The position numbers and the translations under genes were made by a program. From contig NC_059094.1 of assembly GCF_020497125.1 (NCBI RefSeq), positions 5,621,733 through 5,685,732 of the forward strand: 64,000 bases of DNA. The letters are read 5' to 3'. This DNA is from Mauremys mutica (taxonomy: Eukaryota; Chordata; Testudines; Geoemydidae). This document shows, one piece after another, positions 21,190 through 32,161 of this stretch. Within the stretch, counting starts at the first letter, position 1; every line of letters starts with the position of its first letter. The notes under the pieces were generated by a model. That model worked only from the letters and a program-made list of their open reading frames with translations. It did not search any database and was not told where the DNA came from.

Positions 21190-23620
21190 AATCGCCGATA
21201 TACCAATGCTAGGAGCCTGGGTAACAAACAAGAGGAATTTGAATTGCTCATTCGTGAGCATAAATTCAATCTAGTTGGTATCACTAAAACCTGGTGGGAT
21301 GATTCACACAACTGAAATGTTCAAATCAATGGTTATCGTCTATTTAAGAAGGATTGAGCGAGGAGGGGGAATAGCAGAAGAAAATGATCTTGAATGCTTC
21401 CAGCTTATGTCCTAACAGATACAACGCAAGATGGGGTACTAGTTGGTGTGTGCTCCAGACTAAATCAAACTAGGGAACAGAATGACACCCCTACAATGTG
21501 TAGGGAAAAAACATTGATCCTGGGGCACTTGAGAGACATATACAGGAGGTCTCATGGTGACAGTACTAAAACCACCTTGGAATTCCTGAACATTATAAAT
21601 GACAATTTCCTAACTCAGAAAGTGTAGTAGCCAACATGGGGAAACTCTGTGTTAGACCTTATCCTAACAGATAAAGAAGAACTGATCACAGAATTAAAAA
21701 TTAATGGTAGCTTAGGCACAAGTGAGCATGACAAGTGAGCATGACTTGTGGAGGAGGGATAGCTCAGTGGTTTGAGCATTGGCCTGCTTAAACCCAGGGT
21801 TGTGAGTTCAATCCTTGAGGAGGCCAATTAGGGATCTGAGGCAAAAATTGGTCCTGCTAGTGAAGGCAGGGGGCTGGACTTGATGACCTTTCAAGGTCCC
21901 TTCCAGTTCTAGGAGATTGGTATTGGTATATCTCCAATTATTATTACTCAATCACATTTAAATGTGTGAGCAGAATGAAGTCCAGACCAGTATATATATC
22001 AGGTGCTTTTTAATGGGGCTAATTTCACAAAGCTAAAAACAATTATGAGCCAAATCCACTGGGAGGAAGAATTTAATCAGAAAAAAATGTGAATGATAAT
22101 TGGAAATCATTTAAAAATACCTTACTAGATGCCCAGAAAGCCACAATCCCACAATAGAGGAAGGCTGTATGGTTAAAAAGCCTGCCTGGTTTAGAGGGAA
22201 AGTGAAGGCAGCTGTAATATATATAGATATAAACAAATGGAAGAAAGGGAAAGTTGACAGTAATGAATATGTCAGAAGTTAGGAACTGTAGAAAATTGAT
22301 AAGGGAAGCCAAGTGACACAGGGAGACATCTATGACTAGCAGAGTTAAAGACAACAAAAAGGTTTTTTTAAATATACAAGGAACAAAAAGCATCCTAACA
22401 ATGGCATTGGTCCATTACTAGATGGAAATGGTAGAAATATCAATAATAAGGCAGAAGTGTTCAATAAATATTTCTATTCTGTATGTGGGGATAAAACAGA
22501 TGATATAGGCTTATCATATGGCGATGATAACAATTTCCCTAATTTCACTACTTTCTCAAGAGGATGTTAAACAGAAAATACTGAAGTTAGACATTTTTAA
22601 ATCAGCAGGTCCAGATATCTTACATCCAAAAGTTTTAAAAGAGGTGGCTGAGCAGCTCAATGGACCAATAATGTTGATTTTCAATAAGTCTTGGACAACT
22701 GGGAAAGTTCCAGAAGACTGGAAGAAAGCTAATGTGCCAATTTTTTTAAATGTCAGCCTGACATTGATCCCCAGGCAAGAGTATGGAACAGCTGATATGG
22801 GGCTCAATTTATAAAGAATTAATGGAGGGTAATAGAATTAATGCCAATCAACATGGGTTTATGGGAAATAGATCCTGTCAAACTAACTTGAAGTCTTTTT
22901 TGATGAGATTACCCGTTTAGATGGTAAAGGTAATAGTCTGTAAGGCATTTGACTTGGTACCACAGGACATTTTTATTAAAAAACTAACACAATATAAAAA
23001 TTAACATGGTGCACATTAAATGGATTAAAAAGTGGCTAGCAGCTAGATCTCAAAATGAAACTGTAAGGGGGAATCATCATCAAGCCGGTGTGTTTCCAAT
23101 GGGATCCAACAGGATTGGTTCTTGGCCTTCCGCTAGTTAACATTTTTATCAATAAACTGGATGAAAACATACAATCATCGCTGATAAAGTTTGCAATGAC
23201 ACAAAAATTGGGGCAGTGGTAAATAATGAAAAGAACAGGTCGCTGCTTCAGAACAGTCTGGATTGCTTGGTAAACTGGGCGCAAACAAACAATATGCATT
23301 TTAATACAGCTAAAGGTAAATGTGAATCTAGGAACAAAGAATGTAGGCCGTGCTTACAGAATCTCGAGTGCGAGTAGAGAGGTTATTTTACTTCTGTATT
23401 TGGCACTGGTGTGCCTGCTGCTTTAATACTGTGTCCACTTCTGGTGCCCAGAATTGAAGAAGGATGTTGATAAATTGGAGAGGGTTCAGAGAAGAGCCAC
23501 GAGAATGATGAAAGGATTAGAAAACCTGCCTGATAGTGTTAGACTCCAGGAGCTCAATCTATTTAGCTTAACAAAGAGAAAGTTAAGAGGTGACTTGATT
23601 ACAGTCTATAAGTACCTACA
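21190..23620 (+). pseudogene. CR1 ORF2 remnant: endonuclease and reverse transcriptase
   Basis: The endonuclease start reads NARSLGNKQEEFELLI...LVGITKTWWDDSH. The catalytic Glu expected before TWW is Lys here. A later SEHD replaces the SDH motif just before the SINE insertion. The reverse transcriptase part has AGPDILHPKVLKEV, KSWTTGKVPEDWKKAN, HGFMGNRSCQTNL and AFDLVP. The active-site FADD is decayed to CNDTK. The C-terminal [16 protein letters not shown] and [12 protein letters not shown] are present. Many stops and frameshifts make it inactive. Confidence 0.85.
21752..21952 (+). mobile_element. tRNA-derived SINE with CR1-like tail (Cry I-like)
   Basis: The tRNA-related head has an A box 'tagctcagtggt' and a B box 'gttcaatcc' about 40 bp apart. 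The CR1-like 3' tail has 'ggtcctgctagtgaaggcag' and 'ggtcccttccagttcta', ending in AT-rich short repeats. This architecture is known from turtle Pol III SINEs. It sits in the endonuclease end of the old CR1, just after an SEHD-encoding segment that is itself tandemly doubled ('agtgagcatgac' twice). Confidence 0.88.
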
Positions 23621-23935
23621 TGGGGAATAAATAGTTAATAATGGGCTCTTCAACTGGGCAGAGAGACATATCACAATCCAATGCCTGGAAGATAAAACTG
23701 GGCACATTCAGACTGGAAATAAGGTACAGATTTTTGACAGTGAGAGTAATTAACCATTGAAACAACTTAGCAAGAGTTGTGGTGGAGTTTCCATCACTGA
23801 TAATTTTCTAATCCAGACTGGATGTTTTTCTAAAAGCTCTGCTCCAGGAATTATTTTGGGGCAGTTCCCTAGTCTGTGTCATACTATATGATCACAATCG
23901 TCCCATCTGGCCTTGGAATCTATGAATTTGACCAG

Positions 23936-24180
23936 AAAGTCTAGAACAGAGGGTCTGGATTCAATTCCCAGCTCTGTCATAGGCTTCCTGCTCGACACTG
24001 GACAAGTCACCTGATCTGTCTGTGGCTCAGTTTCCCCATCTAGAAATGGGAATGACAATCTCTACTTTCTCTGTCTTGTCCGTTCAAATTGTAAACCCTT
24101 CTGGGCAGGCTCACCCTGTCCTGTGCCTTTTAGGGCAGGGCCCATCTTTTCACTCTGTATGTACAACTGCTAGCCCAATA
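23936..24180 (+). mobile_element. MIR-like SINE
   Basis: In order: 'ggattcaattcccagctctg' (B-box region), 'ggacaagtcacctgatctgt', 'cctcagtttccccatct'-like core, then a tail 'gggcagggcccatcttttc' typical of the long reptile MIR 3' end. Confidence 0.85.
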
Positions 24181-25149
24181 CCTTCCCGTAATCATCATAA
24201 ACACTGTTTGAGTGCCTGTGGACTGCAGGTACAGTGCTACAGCTTGTGACAGCCATGTGAAGCCACGTATGAGCTGACTGACAGAGCTGCTCAAAACTTT
24301 TCCATTGATACGTTTTTGAGGGCAGGAAAATGAAACCAAATAGAAATTTTCACATCTGTTTTTGGTCGAGAACCTTTTTTTTTTTTGGCAACTGGGATTT
24401 TTTTCTTTTTAAATAACCCCTCCCTCCCCAGAAAATTGGAGGAAATTTTTAATGAAAACTTCTGAGTTGGTAAGTTCCCTGGACCTGTACATGCCGACTA
24501 TTTGGGTTTAATTGCCCAGATGGGGACAGCTGACCCAGATCAGACCTAATCTCAGGCTCTCACTATAATGCCCTGTGGAATGTGGCATGAGAGAAGAGAG
24601 AGTTGGGTCTTTAAATGTTCCCAGGGACCACACAGGGCAGCTTCTTCCCAGTTCAAATCCCCTCCCTTCCCTGCTGATGTAAGCAAGGGCAGCTGATTTG
24701 CAAGCGGACGGAACTGTGCCTGTTTAATGCTGTGGTGACTGTGCTCTCGGGCTGGTGTTGTCCAGAAGTTGCCTGTATGAACTGATCTTGGTCCAAATCT
24801 TAGGGAACAGGTTTGCAAATGGCTGCAGAACCAGCCTAAGTGCTCCCTTTTGTTGGCAGCCATCAAGGCCAAAATGGGTCATGGAGTGGGAACTTCTGTC
24901 TCTCCGGTAGATGTGGTCCCTTGCCAGGCCAGGCCTGGCAAGGCAGCACCTCTACAAGCACTACACACATTTGTAACATAACAGTCAAGGGAGGTGTGTG
25001 CATTGCACCCATCAGGGGTGGGACTGAGGCTTCTTAGACTGCTCAGAAGCTACTGAGTTCCTCTGTGCAAGTGTTCGTGTCTCAGATGTGAGCCGTAATT
25101 GCCATATTGCCTATTTCCACTACCCGTGTGCCCGAGTACATACGCCCTG
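24181..25149. other. Unassigned stretch, T-rich in part
   Basis: Positions 24,300-24,460 are A/T-rich with a T homopolymer at about 24,370 and may be a MITE remnant. The rest is unrecognised. Confidence 0.4.
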
Positions 25150-25350
25150 GATGGGATTCAGAAGACCTGAGTGTTATGCTCCCTGATCAACCACTAGCGT
25201 TCTGTGTGATCTTGGGCTTGTCATCTCACCTCTCTGTGCCTCGGTTTCCCCATCTGTAAAACCAGGTTAATGATACTGACCTCCTATGCAGAGTGATTTG
25301 AGATCTAGTAATGAAAAGTGTTAAATAAGAAGCAGGTATTACTATTGCCA
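25150..25350 (+). mobile_element. MIR-like SINE
   Basis: 'Cttgggcttgtcatctcacc', 'tctgtgcctcggtttcccca' and 'tctgtaaaaccaggttaatg' are followed by 'agtgatttgagatctagtaatgaaaagtg'-type 3' sequence. It is a clear MIR body. Confidence 0.88.
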
Positions 25351-27629
25351 TCGGTGTGGGTGGGGCGGTGTGATCTGGTCACATGGCACACCTACCTTAG
25401 CTTCATTTGGCACAGGTAGAAATGACATCACACTATGCAGCGTGAGGGAGAACCGGGCCTCCATCTCTTCCTGCCAAACTCCACTTTGCACCTTCCTTCA
25501 CCAACTGTTATGTTTGAAACTGCCCCCCACCCTTGCTACCTGACAGCGGGACTTCCCTTTAACAGCCCGTTCTTAGCACAGTTCCCTGCAGTGAGCTCTT
25601 CACCCTGGCCTGTACATAGCGTCTGGTACCCCCTCTGCTGAACGTCTGAACAGCGATGGTGACACCTATAGGAGAAAAGGAAGGATTCAATGAATGGGTA
25701 GGCAATCTGCATTTCTGGGGCAGGCCAGAAACTGCTAGTTTGGAGCCCATCACATCACTTTCTGAATGTAAAGTATTTGTGAGCAGATTATTTTTGCTTC
25801 TCCAGACCTGGGCTACATGCGTGAGAAAGGTAGAGTATTGTCCAGACTGGCCAGCTGGGCTGTATAAAACTGCATGAGGATAAGGGTCTTTGACTAAAGG
25901 ACTCTCCATGGACTTATGACACCACAGAATGCACTGGGACTTGGTCAGACCTCAGTTCACCATCTTTAAAAGAGGGGTGATATTATCCTACCTAGCAGGG
26001 ACGGCATAAAAATGAACTTGTTAACATTTGGGAGTGGCTGAATTATTATGGCGAGATTATGGTTTAAGGACAGAAGACCCGGTTGAAATGTTTTGAATGT
26101 TGATAAAAAAATTGTTGAAATTTTGAATTTTGATGAAAAATGAAGTGAGAGCAAGGGGGTGAGAACATTTTTAGCAAAATTTGTTTCATGTTTTTGACCA
26201 ACTATAGAGACGGATGAAATGATTTCTGAAATTTAAAAATTTCAACCGAGCTATCCCTCCCCACCCCCACTGGGAAAAAATAGCATGAATTTTTGCTGGT
26301 TTTTTTTTAAATAATTTCTGCCAGATTCTGTGTGTATCAGGCATTTACAGCGTTATGGAAGTAGTAGCTCCTGTATGGAGAACTGCAGGTGCACCAAGGC
26401 TCTGAGTTGACCTAGGCTCAGGTTCAAGAACATTTGCAAGAGGGACTTGAAAATGTTCAACCTCGACAAGGCACGCTGGGAAGACACAGCTAGCCACAGG
26501 CCATACGGGAGGGCTGCGCTGCACAAGCGAGTAGAAGAGGCTGAACAGTGATGGTTGAGAGAGAGGAAAGGGCAGCAGACCTGACATGCTAGTGGTGCGC
26601 TGGCTTCATCCTCAGGCTCTGCGCCTTAACCCTGCATTAGCTGTGGCAAGGATGGTCACTCAAGAATTGGATTTTTTAGCCACTCGTGATGCTGCAGCAT
26701 GACAAACGTTAATGGCACCGCCTGGGCTCTTACACCATCATCTTCCAAGACGGATGGCTGCCAGCTACTACTGCATGTGATACGATCGCCCGTCACACCG
26801 CAGGCAGCACTGGGAGTTTGCATTAATTTGCCTCAGATTCAAAATCTGCAATTCACAAGTCACAAAGTTTGCAGAGCAGCACTGGGCGGGGGGGCTGGTG
26901 GGGGGAGGGGGATTCAGTTATCTGCCAATACAAACCCCTTCCACTTTCCAGGGGCAGTTGGGACAAAAGCTGAGCCTGCCTTGGTTTGTCCTCTCCCGGT
27001 CGCTCTGTGGCTTTGCTGCTGACTAGAAGTGCTAGTGTGGGGCTCTGGGATTAGTACATACGCAGTAAATATTCTTTCACTGAGCACCCACAGTTCACTT
27101 GTGATAACGTCCCTGCCCTGAGGTCTCACGGGTGGGGATGTTATCCCTGCATAAAGAAATTGAGTGCAAACCACTAAGCCCGTCCAGTTTTTCCTGGGGA
27201 CATTTACTCCTGAGAAGACCTTTGATGTTTAGAAATTCCCACGTGCCAACCAAGGTAGAGAACAGACCTAACCCAGGCCCTGCCCATCTTCCACCCTGTG
27301 GCCCCACCTCCCTCCTCCTTCTCTCCCCTGAAGCCAGTGGGGACTTGGCTCCAGCCAGCAGTCTGAAGCTCGGGCCCGCCAGCATCCAGAGCTGCCCTGG
27401 GAGGCTCAGGCCAGCCTGGGGGTCAGGTCATCGGCTTGGCCGGGTGCTGGAGCCAGCCAGACGGCCAGTGGCTCAGGGCAGCTGAGGTGGGCAGGCCAGA
27501 GCTCCTCAGACAGCGGGAGGAGCCACAGCGCTCAGGGGCGGGCTGTGGGTGGAAGGCATGGGGCCGGCAGGTTAGCATCCCTGAAGTGGGGATTCACCCA
27601 CTGCCCATGCATGGCACATGGGAATCTTA
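25351..27629. other. Unassigned 2.3-kb stretch
   Basis: It contains AT-rich simple sequence at 26,040-26,330 ('aaatgttttgaatgttga'-like runs) and a protein-like fragment at 26,429-26,550 listed separately. No gene is supported. ORFs at 26,699-27,630 show no domain. Confidence 0.4.
26429..26550 (+). pseudogene. Possible tail of a non-CR1 LINE protein
   Basis: The frame reads CKRDLKMFNLDKARWEDTA and then SHRPYGRAALHKRVEEAE before a stop. The pattern R-D-L-K-x8-W-E-x2-A-x2-R-P-x2-R resembles the C-terminal tail after the reverse transcriptase in some non-LTR elements. No reverse transcriptase is seen upstream. The assignment is from pattern memory only. Confidence 0.35.
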
Positions 27630-28640
27630 ATACAGAATCATAGAAATTTTGGGCTGGAAAGGACCTTGAGAGGTCATCTAGCCCAGCGCCCCCCCCATGG
27701 GGGGCAGGACCAAGTACACCTAGAGCATCCCTGGCAGCTGTTTGTCTAGCCTGTTCTGAAAAACTTACAGTGATGGGGATTCTTCCACGTCTCTCGGTAA
27801 CCTATTGCAATACTTACTAACCTAAATCTGCCTTGCCACAGATTAAGCGGATTACTTTTTGTCCTGCTTTCAGTGGACATGGAGAGCAACTGATCACCAT
27901 CCTCTTTACAACAGCCTTTAACATATTTGAAAACTGTGGTGACCTTTCCTTTTCTTTTCACAGTACTACACATGCCCGGCTGTTTGAACCTTCCCTCAGA
28001 GGTTGCATTTTCTAAACCATTTATCTCTCCTTTGCTCTCTCCAATTTGTCCACATCTTTCTTAAAGTTTGGCACCCAAAACTGGATACCGTATTCCAGCT
28101 GAGTTCAAAGTAGAGCAGGACAATTACCTCCCATGTCTGACATACAACACCCCTGCCTTGCATCGTTGGCTGATATTCAATTTGTGATCCACTATAACCC
28201 CCAGATCCTCTTCTGCAGTACCACCACCTAGCCAGTAGTCCCCATTTTGCAGTTATTTTTTCCCTTCCTAAATGTAGTACTTTTCACTTGTCTTTATTGA
28301 ATTTCATCTTCTTGATTTCAAACCAATTCTCCAAATTATCAAGGTCATTTTGAATTCTCATTTTGCCTTCCAAAGTGCTTGCGATCCCTCCCAGGCTGGT
28401 GTCAGCCACACATTTTATAAACATACTTTCTATTTCATTATCTAAGTCATTAATGAAAATATTAAATACTACCAGACGCAGGACAGACCTATTCAGGATC
28501 CCACTAGATATGTCCTTCCAGTCTGATAGTAAATCATTGATAACTACTCTTTGAATACAGTTTTTCAACCAGTTGTTGCACCTACTTTATAGTAATTTCA
28601 TGCAGACCACATTTCCCTAGTGTGTTTATGAGGCACCCTA
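27630..28640 (-). mobile_element. CR1 LINE, minus strand, old
   Basis: The 3' end lies at 27,630 ('agaatcatagaaattttggg', reversed). Minus-strand frames at 27,746-27,973 and 28,284-28,568 read CR1 C-terminal (STESRTKSNPLNLWQGRFRL) and reverse transcriptase ([34 protein letters not shown]) blocks. At the active-site position, VADTSLGG replaces FADDTKLGG. Confidence 0.88.
28284..28568 (-). pseudogene. CR1 reverse transcriptase fragment
   Basis: The 94-residue open stretch covers the region from the RVVI motif to KFNKDK. The conserved FADD pair is reduced to one Asp (VAD), so catalysis is lost. It is flanked by frameshifted CR1 sequence on the same strand. Confidence 0.8.
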
Positions 28641-29689
28641 ACGGGGTTGCTCTATTTGAGTTTAAAACCTCACGTGTTTGCACTGTAGTTTTTTAAATTC
28701 CCTTTCTTCAAGGTTACTTCCATGCTGTTTAATAAGCTCTTATCTCGTAAGCTAAAATACGGTTGCAGGCCTTAACCCGGTGTGACTGTGTTTGGGGATT
28801 TCTTCAGCATTAAAGTATCCTAGGGACAGAACATTCAGGACCAAACCCAGAGATATAATGAGGTGATGAAAACTAAACTACAGTGCAAAACAGATTGAAT
28901 CGCCTTGTGTTTTGTTCGTCTGGCCTCCCACATCCCGCAGCCCAGCTGGAGTCAAGCTGCCCTTCTTCATCCTTGCTCCACTCCTGTTGTGCATCAGGCA
29001 AACACAAAGAGACACAGTTCAGTCTCCATCGCACACATGCAAGTATGTCAAAAGCCAAAGCAGGGGAATTTACAAATCACACTTTCTACTCACCAGCCCA
29101 GCCCTGTAACTCCCTGAGTCTCTCCTCTGGCTCCCCCTTCTCCACCACATCAGGCTGGCTCTCACCTTCAAGGCCTTTCACAGTTTAGTTTCCCCCTACT
29201 TATCCAGTCTCTTATCTCCCCACACTATGACTCACCCCCTTCCCTTGCTTCCAGCCTCTTTTCCATTTCTCCCACAAGCATCCAATCATCACACCCACAG
29301 CAAATTACCTCAGGTTGGTGGTCAAGTGGGTGGCCTGTTAGTGATGCAGCAATATCTCTTCCCAACGTCTCTTATTTTAAATAATTTTTTTAAATGTTGG
29401 CTGCACATTGTGCACTTGAGGCTAGATTTTCGACCGAGTTCAGAACCAGATTTTCAAGAGCTCTGCATCAACAACTGGGACCAGATTTTCAGACAAATCC
29501 CACAGCCCTATACAAACCACAGATCTGGTAGGTATCACTGTACCCAGTGCTGAATGCAACCCCTTCTGGGGTGGGAGAAAGCAACTATTTAACTCCATAG
29601 AACAACAGTGCACAAGAATGTAGAGCAGAAAGGGAAGAAAAACATGGCATTCAACTGAAACGGCAGGAGGGAATTTTGGTAGGTAGAAT
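28641..29689. other. Unassigned stretch
   Basis: 'Agattttcaagagctctgca' (29,448) and 'accagattttcagacaaatc' (29,480) are reminiscent of MITE edges. No gene or clear repeat otherwise. Confidence 0.35.
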
Positions 29690-29890
29690 ATCGGGCCAAA
29701 TTTTCAAAGCACCCATGAGCAGGTCTGGATTTTCAAAAGGGCTTGGCTCCAATTTTAGGCACCTAAATAAGCAAGATTCTCCAAAGTGTCTAGCACCAAG
29801 CAGTTCCCATCGTGACAGTGATGGTCACATTTTCAGAAGAGTTTATTTTGGTACCCATACAGGAGCTGGCTTGTCTGAAAATTGTAACCC
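29690..29890. mobile_element. Probable short palindromic DNA element, diverged
   Basis: It starts 'gggccaaattttcaaagcac', contains 'ttaggcacctaaataagc' and ends 'cttgtctgaaaattgtaa'. This is the 'attttcaaaagcacctaa' type of reptile MITE. The ends are weakly inverted and no TSD is seen. Confidence 0.4.
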
Positions 29891-29965
29891 ATGCACCCTT
29901 GTGGTGCTATTATCACCCTTGTCTTCCTCCCTCTCCTCCCACAATGAGCCCTCTGTCTCTTACGT

Positions 29966-30055
29966 TATGGTTGTACAGGGCCTGGCACAATGCAGCTCTG
30001 AAGCTGACTGGAGCCTCTGGGCACTGCAATACCACAAATAATAAACACTAATGCT
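29966..30055 (+). mobile_element. 3' end of a MIR-like SINE
   Basis: 'Tgtacagggcctggcacaat' followed by 'gcaataccacaaataataaa' is the typical long 3' terminus. Confidence 0.6.
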
Positions 30056-31577
30056 AGTAACCCAGCACAGCATGTGAAAACCAAGGCTGGGAAGCCACCA
30101 TGCAGAAGAGGGTGCTGGGCTTTCAGTGTCCCTTTTGGTTGGGGAGTTTGTCGTGCTGTCAGGAAGAGTGGGGAAAGCTTGAGCTTGGTGGTGGTGCTGG
30201 TGAATGCCTGCTAAGATTGCCGGCCTCCCCTCCTGGGCAGCCAGCAGGCCAGAGCTTTGAAATCCACCCCCCATCGCCTTCCCCAAAGCCATTCCTGAAA
30301 GTCCTGGAGTTATCAGAGAGCCGAGGGAGGGAGGCTGGAAACATGACCTTCCTTGTTTAGTCTCAGTCAATAAGCAGCAGGAAAACATCACCATCCTGTT
30401 TTCGAGGCGATAGCACGCAAATAAGAATGAAGGAAAAATACGGCGGCCTCCTGACAGGCTGTGATTAATTCTCATTGTATCCTGCATTGAACAGAGGCCA
30501 GGGTGCTGTTCAAATATGTAGCCCCTTTTCCCCCACCCCCCTGGCCTGCGAAAGGCTGGGCAGGCTGAGCCCGCTAGGGCAGGGACAGTGTGAGTGGCTG
30601 GTGACGAGGGGGGCACGGTCTGGAGAAGCAGAACGTTTATAGCTGGATGCACTCGAGGAAAGTGCGTGTTGCCAGCCAGGCCCAGTGACCATAAGGCCAA
30701 GGGCACCTGCTGTGATGTAAGAGCTTTGGAAGAAGTGTTTTAGGCCGGGGGACGGTGTGGGAGGAGCACCTGTTGTTTTCCTCCTCGAATGCTTTGTCCC
30801 GTCAGTCCAGGAGAGTGTGATTCACCTGCCCTTGCCCTGGTGCTATCTCTTCCTAACCCCTCTGTGACACAGCCCCGGGAACAGCTTTTTCCCACCGTGT
30901 TGTTCTCAAGAAGAAATATCTCCCAAGCCACTCGGGAGACCCCAAGCTAGCTGTGTAAAGTGGAGACACGCCCGGCAGCCCCACCCAGACTCAGCTGCTC
31001 ACCAGACCTGTATGTGAGTGTGCGAGGGCACGCAGAGCCACAGTGCTAGAATCTCGCCCCGCCCCAGGTGCGAGCATCCCCCAAAGGGGTGGAGATGAGA
31101 AGGGAGCCCACCGCATCCACACTGGCTAGGAGAGCCCAACCCGCACCCTCCTAAGGGGTGGCAAAGGCAGATTCACCCCAAGGTCTCCTGAGGCACAATA
31201 GCTCCTAGTGCCCCCCTTGTGCCAGCACCACTCTTTATTGCCCCCAGTGTGGGCGTGTGGCCCATTCGGCACACAGGGGGCCACGTTTCTATTACTGCTC
31301 AGACCCCAGTATAAACAGGAACTTAGCCACCCTCAGGGAACCACAGAAAGGCAGGGGGGAGAGAGGTGAAGGCCCGACCCTGCTCCTGACACAATCAGTA
31401 AAACGTTGTCCCGTGGCTGGTAGGGCAGCTGTGCCTCAGAGACTGCACGGTGCCCAGCCAGGGTCTCCCCCTGCCCATAGAGAACGGGCAGCAGCCCAGG
31501 AGCTCAGGCTGCTGCTGGCTAGTGGGGGGGAGGGCACTGCCTCTCCAGGCCTTCCCACACACTGCCTGGGGGGGCAG
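30056..31577. other. Unassigned 1.5-kb stretch
   Basis: No recognised repeat or gene. A 248-residue minus-strand ORF (29,960-30,706) runs partly through the MIR tail and has no domain, so I do not call it. Positions 31,000-31,250 are GC-rich. Confidence 0.4.
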
Positions 31578-31786
31578 GCTGAGAAGCTGGCTCTGGGGGT
31601 GCCATGGGGGAAGGAGGGTGCTGAGAAGCTGATTATGGGGGTGCCCTGGGGAGGAAGCATGCTGAGGAGTCAGCTGTGGGGGTGCAGTGGGGGAGGGAGG
31701 ATGCTGAGGAGCTGGCTGTGGGGTGCCGTGGGAGAGGGGGGATGAGGAGGAGCCAGCTGTGGGGGTACCTTGGGGAAGGGGACCAT
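31578..31786 (+). repeat. 42-bp minisatellite, five degenerate copies
   Basis: Units start at about 31,578, 31,620, 31,661, 31,703 and 31,744. Each has the form 'gctgaggagctggctgtggg' followed by 'ggtgccntgggggagg'. Lengths are 41-42 bp, near a multiple of three, which explains the 14-residue repeats in the overlapping ORFs on both strands. Confidence 0.85.
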
Positions 31787-31964
31787 GATGCCCTGGGGAA
31801 CAACATTGCCACTGCCAGACCTTTTTTACAGTGCGGCTGGTGCTGGCCCCACCCAGGAGCCTGAACTTTGCCACTGTCTCCTGGCAAAGAGCCCAGCCAG
31901 GAGGCGCTAGTGCATAGTGGGCGGGTGGCACAGAAAAGCGCAAACCCCACTGTAGGAAGTTGAG

Positions 31965-32160
31965 ACTCACCGGCGTGGCGCCTCCTGCTGGTCATCTCAG
32001 GAATTAGCTCTCCAGTGTACAGAGCACCTCCTACTGGCCGGTGTCTTGCCTGTGGCTGCTGTTATATCCTTGGGGCAGCCGGTTTAGGAAGAAATCACTT
32101 GAGGCCAGAAAGCAGACAGCTAACAAAGCTACCATTTATTTACAGACACAGAGCTCACCA
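31965..32160 (-). mobile_element. LTR fragment related to the LTR at 60,352-61,308
   Basis: 'Actcaccggcgtggcgcctc', then 'ggaattagctc' and 'agcacctcctactggccggt', matches 60,367-60,450 base for base over most positions. Only about 100-190 bp are recognisable. Confidence 0.65.
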
Positions 32161-32161
32161 G

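Larger units (their letters stand above)
20773..23935 (+). mobile_element. Old, nearly full-length CR1 interrupted by a MITE and a SINE
   Basis: In order it carries the end of ORF1 (esterase tail, 20,800-21,063), the endonuclease (21,190-21,740), the linker and reverse transcriptase (22,080-23,620) and a CR1-type 3' end ('gatcacaatcgtcccatctg') before 23,935. A hAT MITE (20,891-21,013) and a SINE (21,752-21,952) are nested in it. It is much more decayed than the copies at 12,869, 41,931 and 57,592. Confidence 0.85.

Noticed and set aside
21752..21825. Possible tRNA gene (A and B boxes)
   Set aside because: The tRNA-like head continues into a CR1-like tail and sits inside a CR1, so it is a SINE.
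29960..30706. 248-codon minus-strand ORF
   Set aside because: It has no domain, overlaps a MIR tail and competing ORFs, and shows no coding signature by eye.
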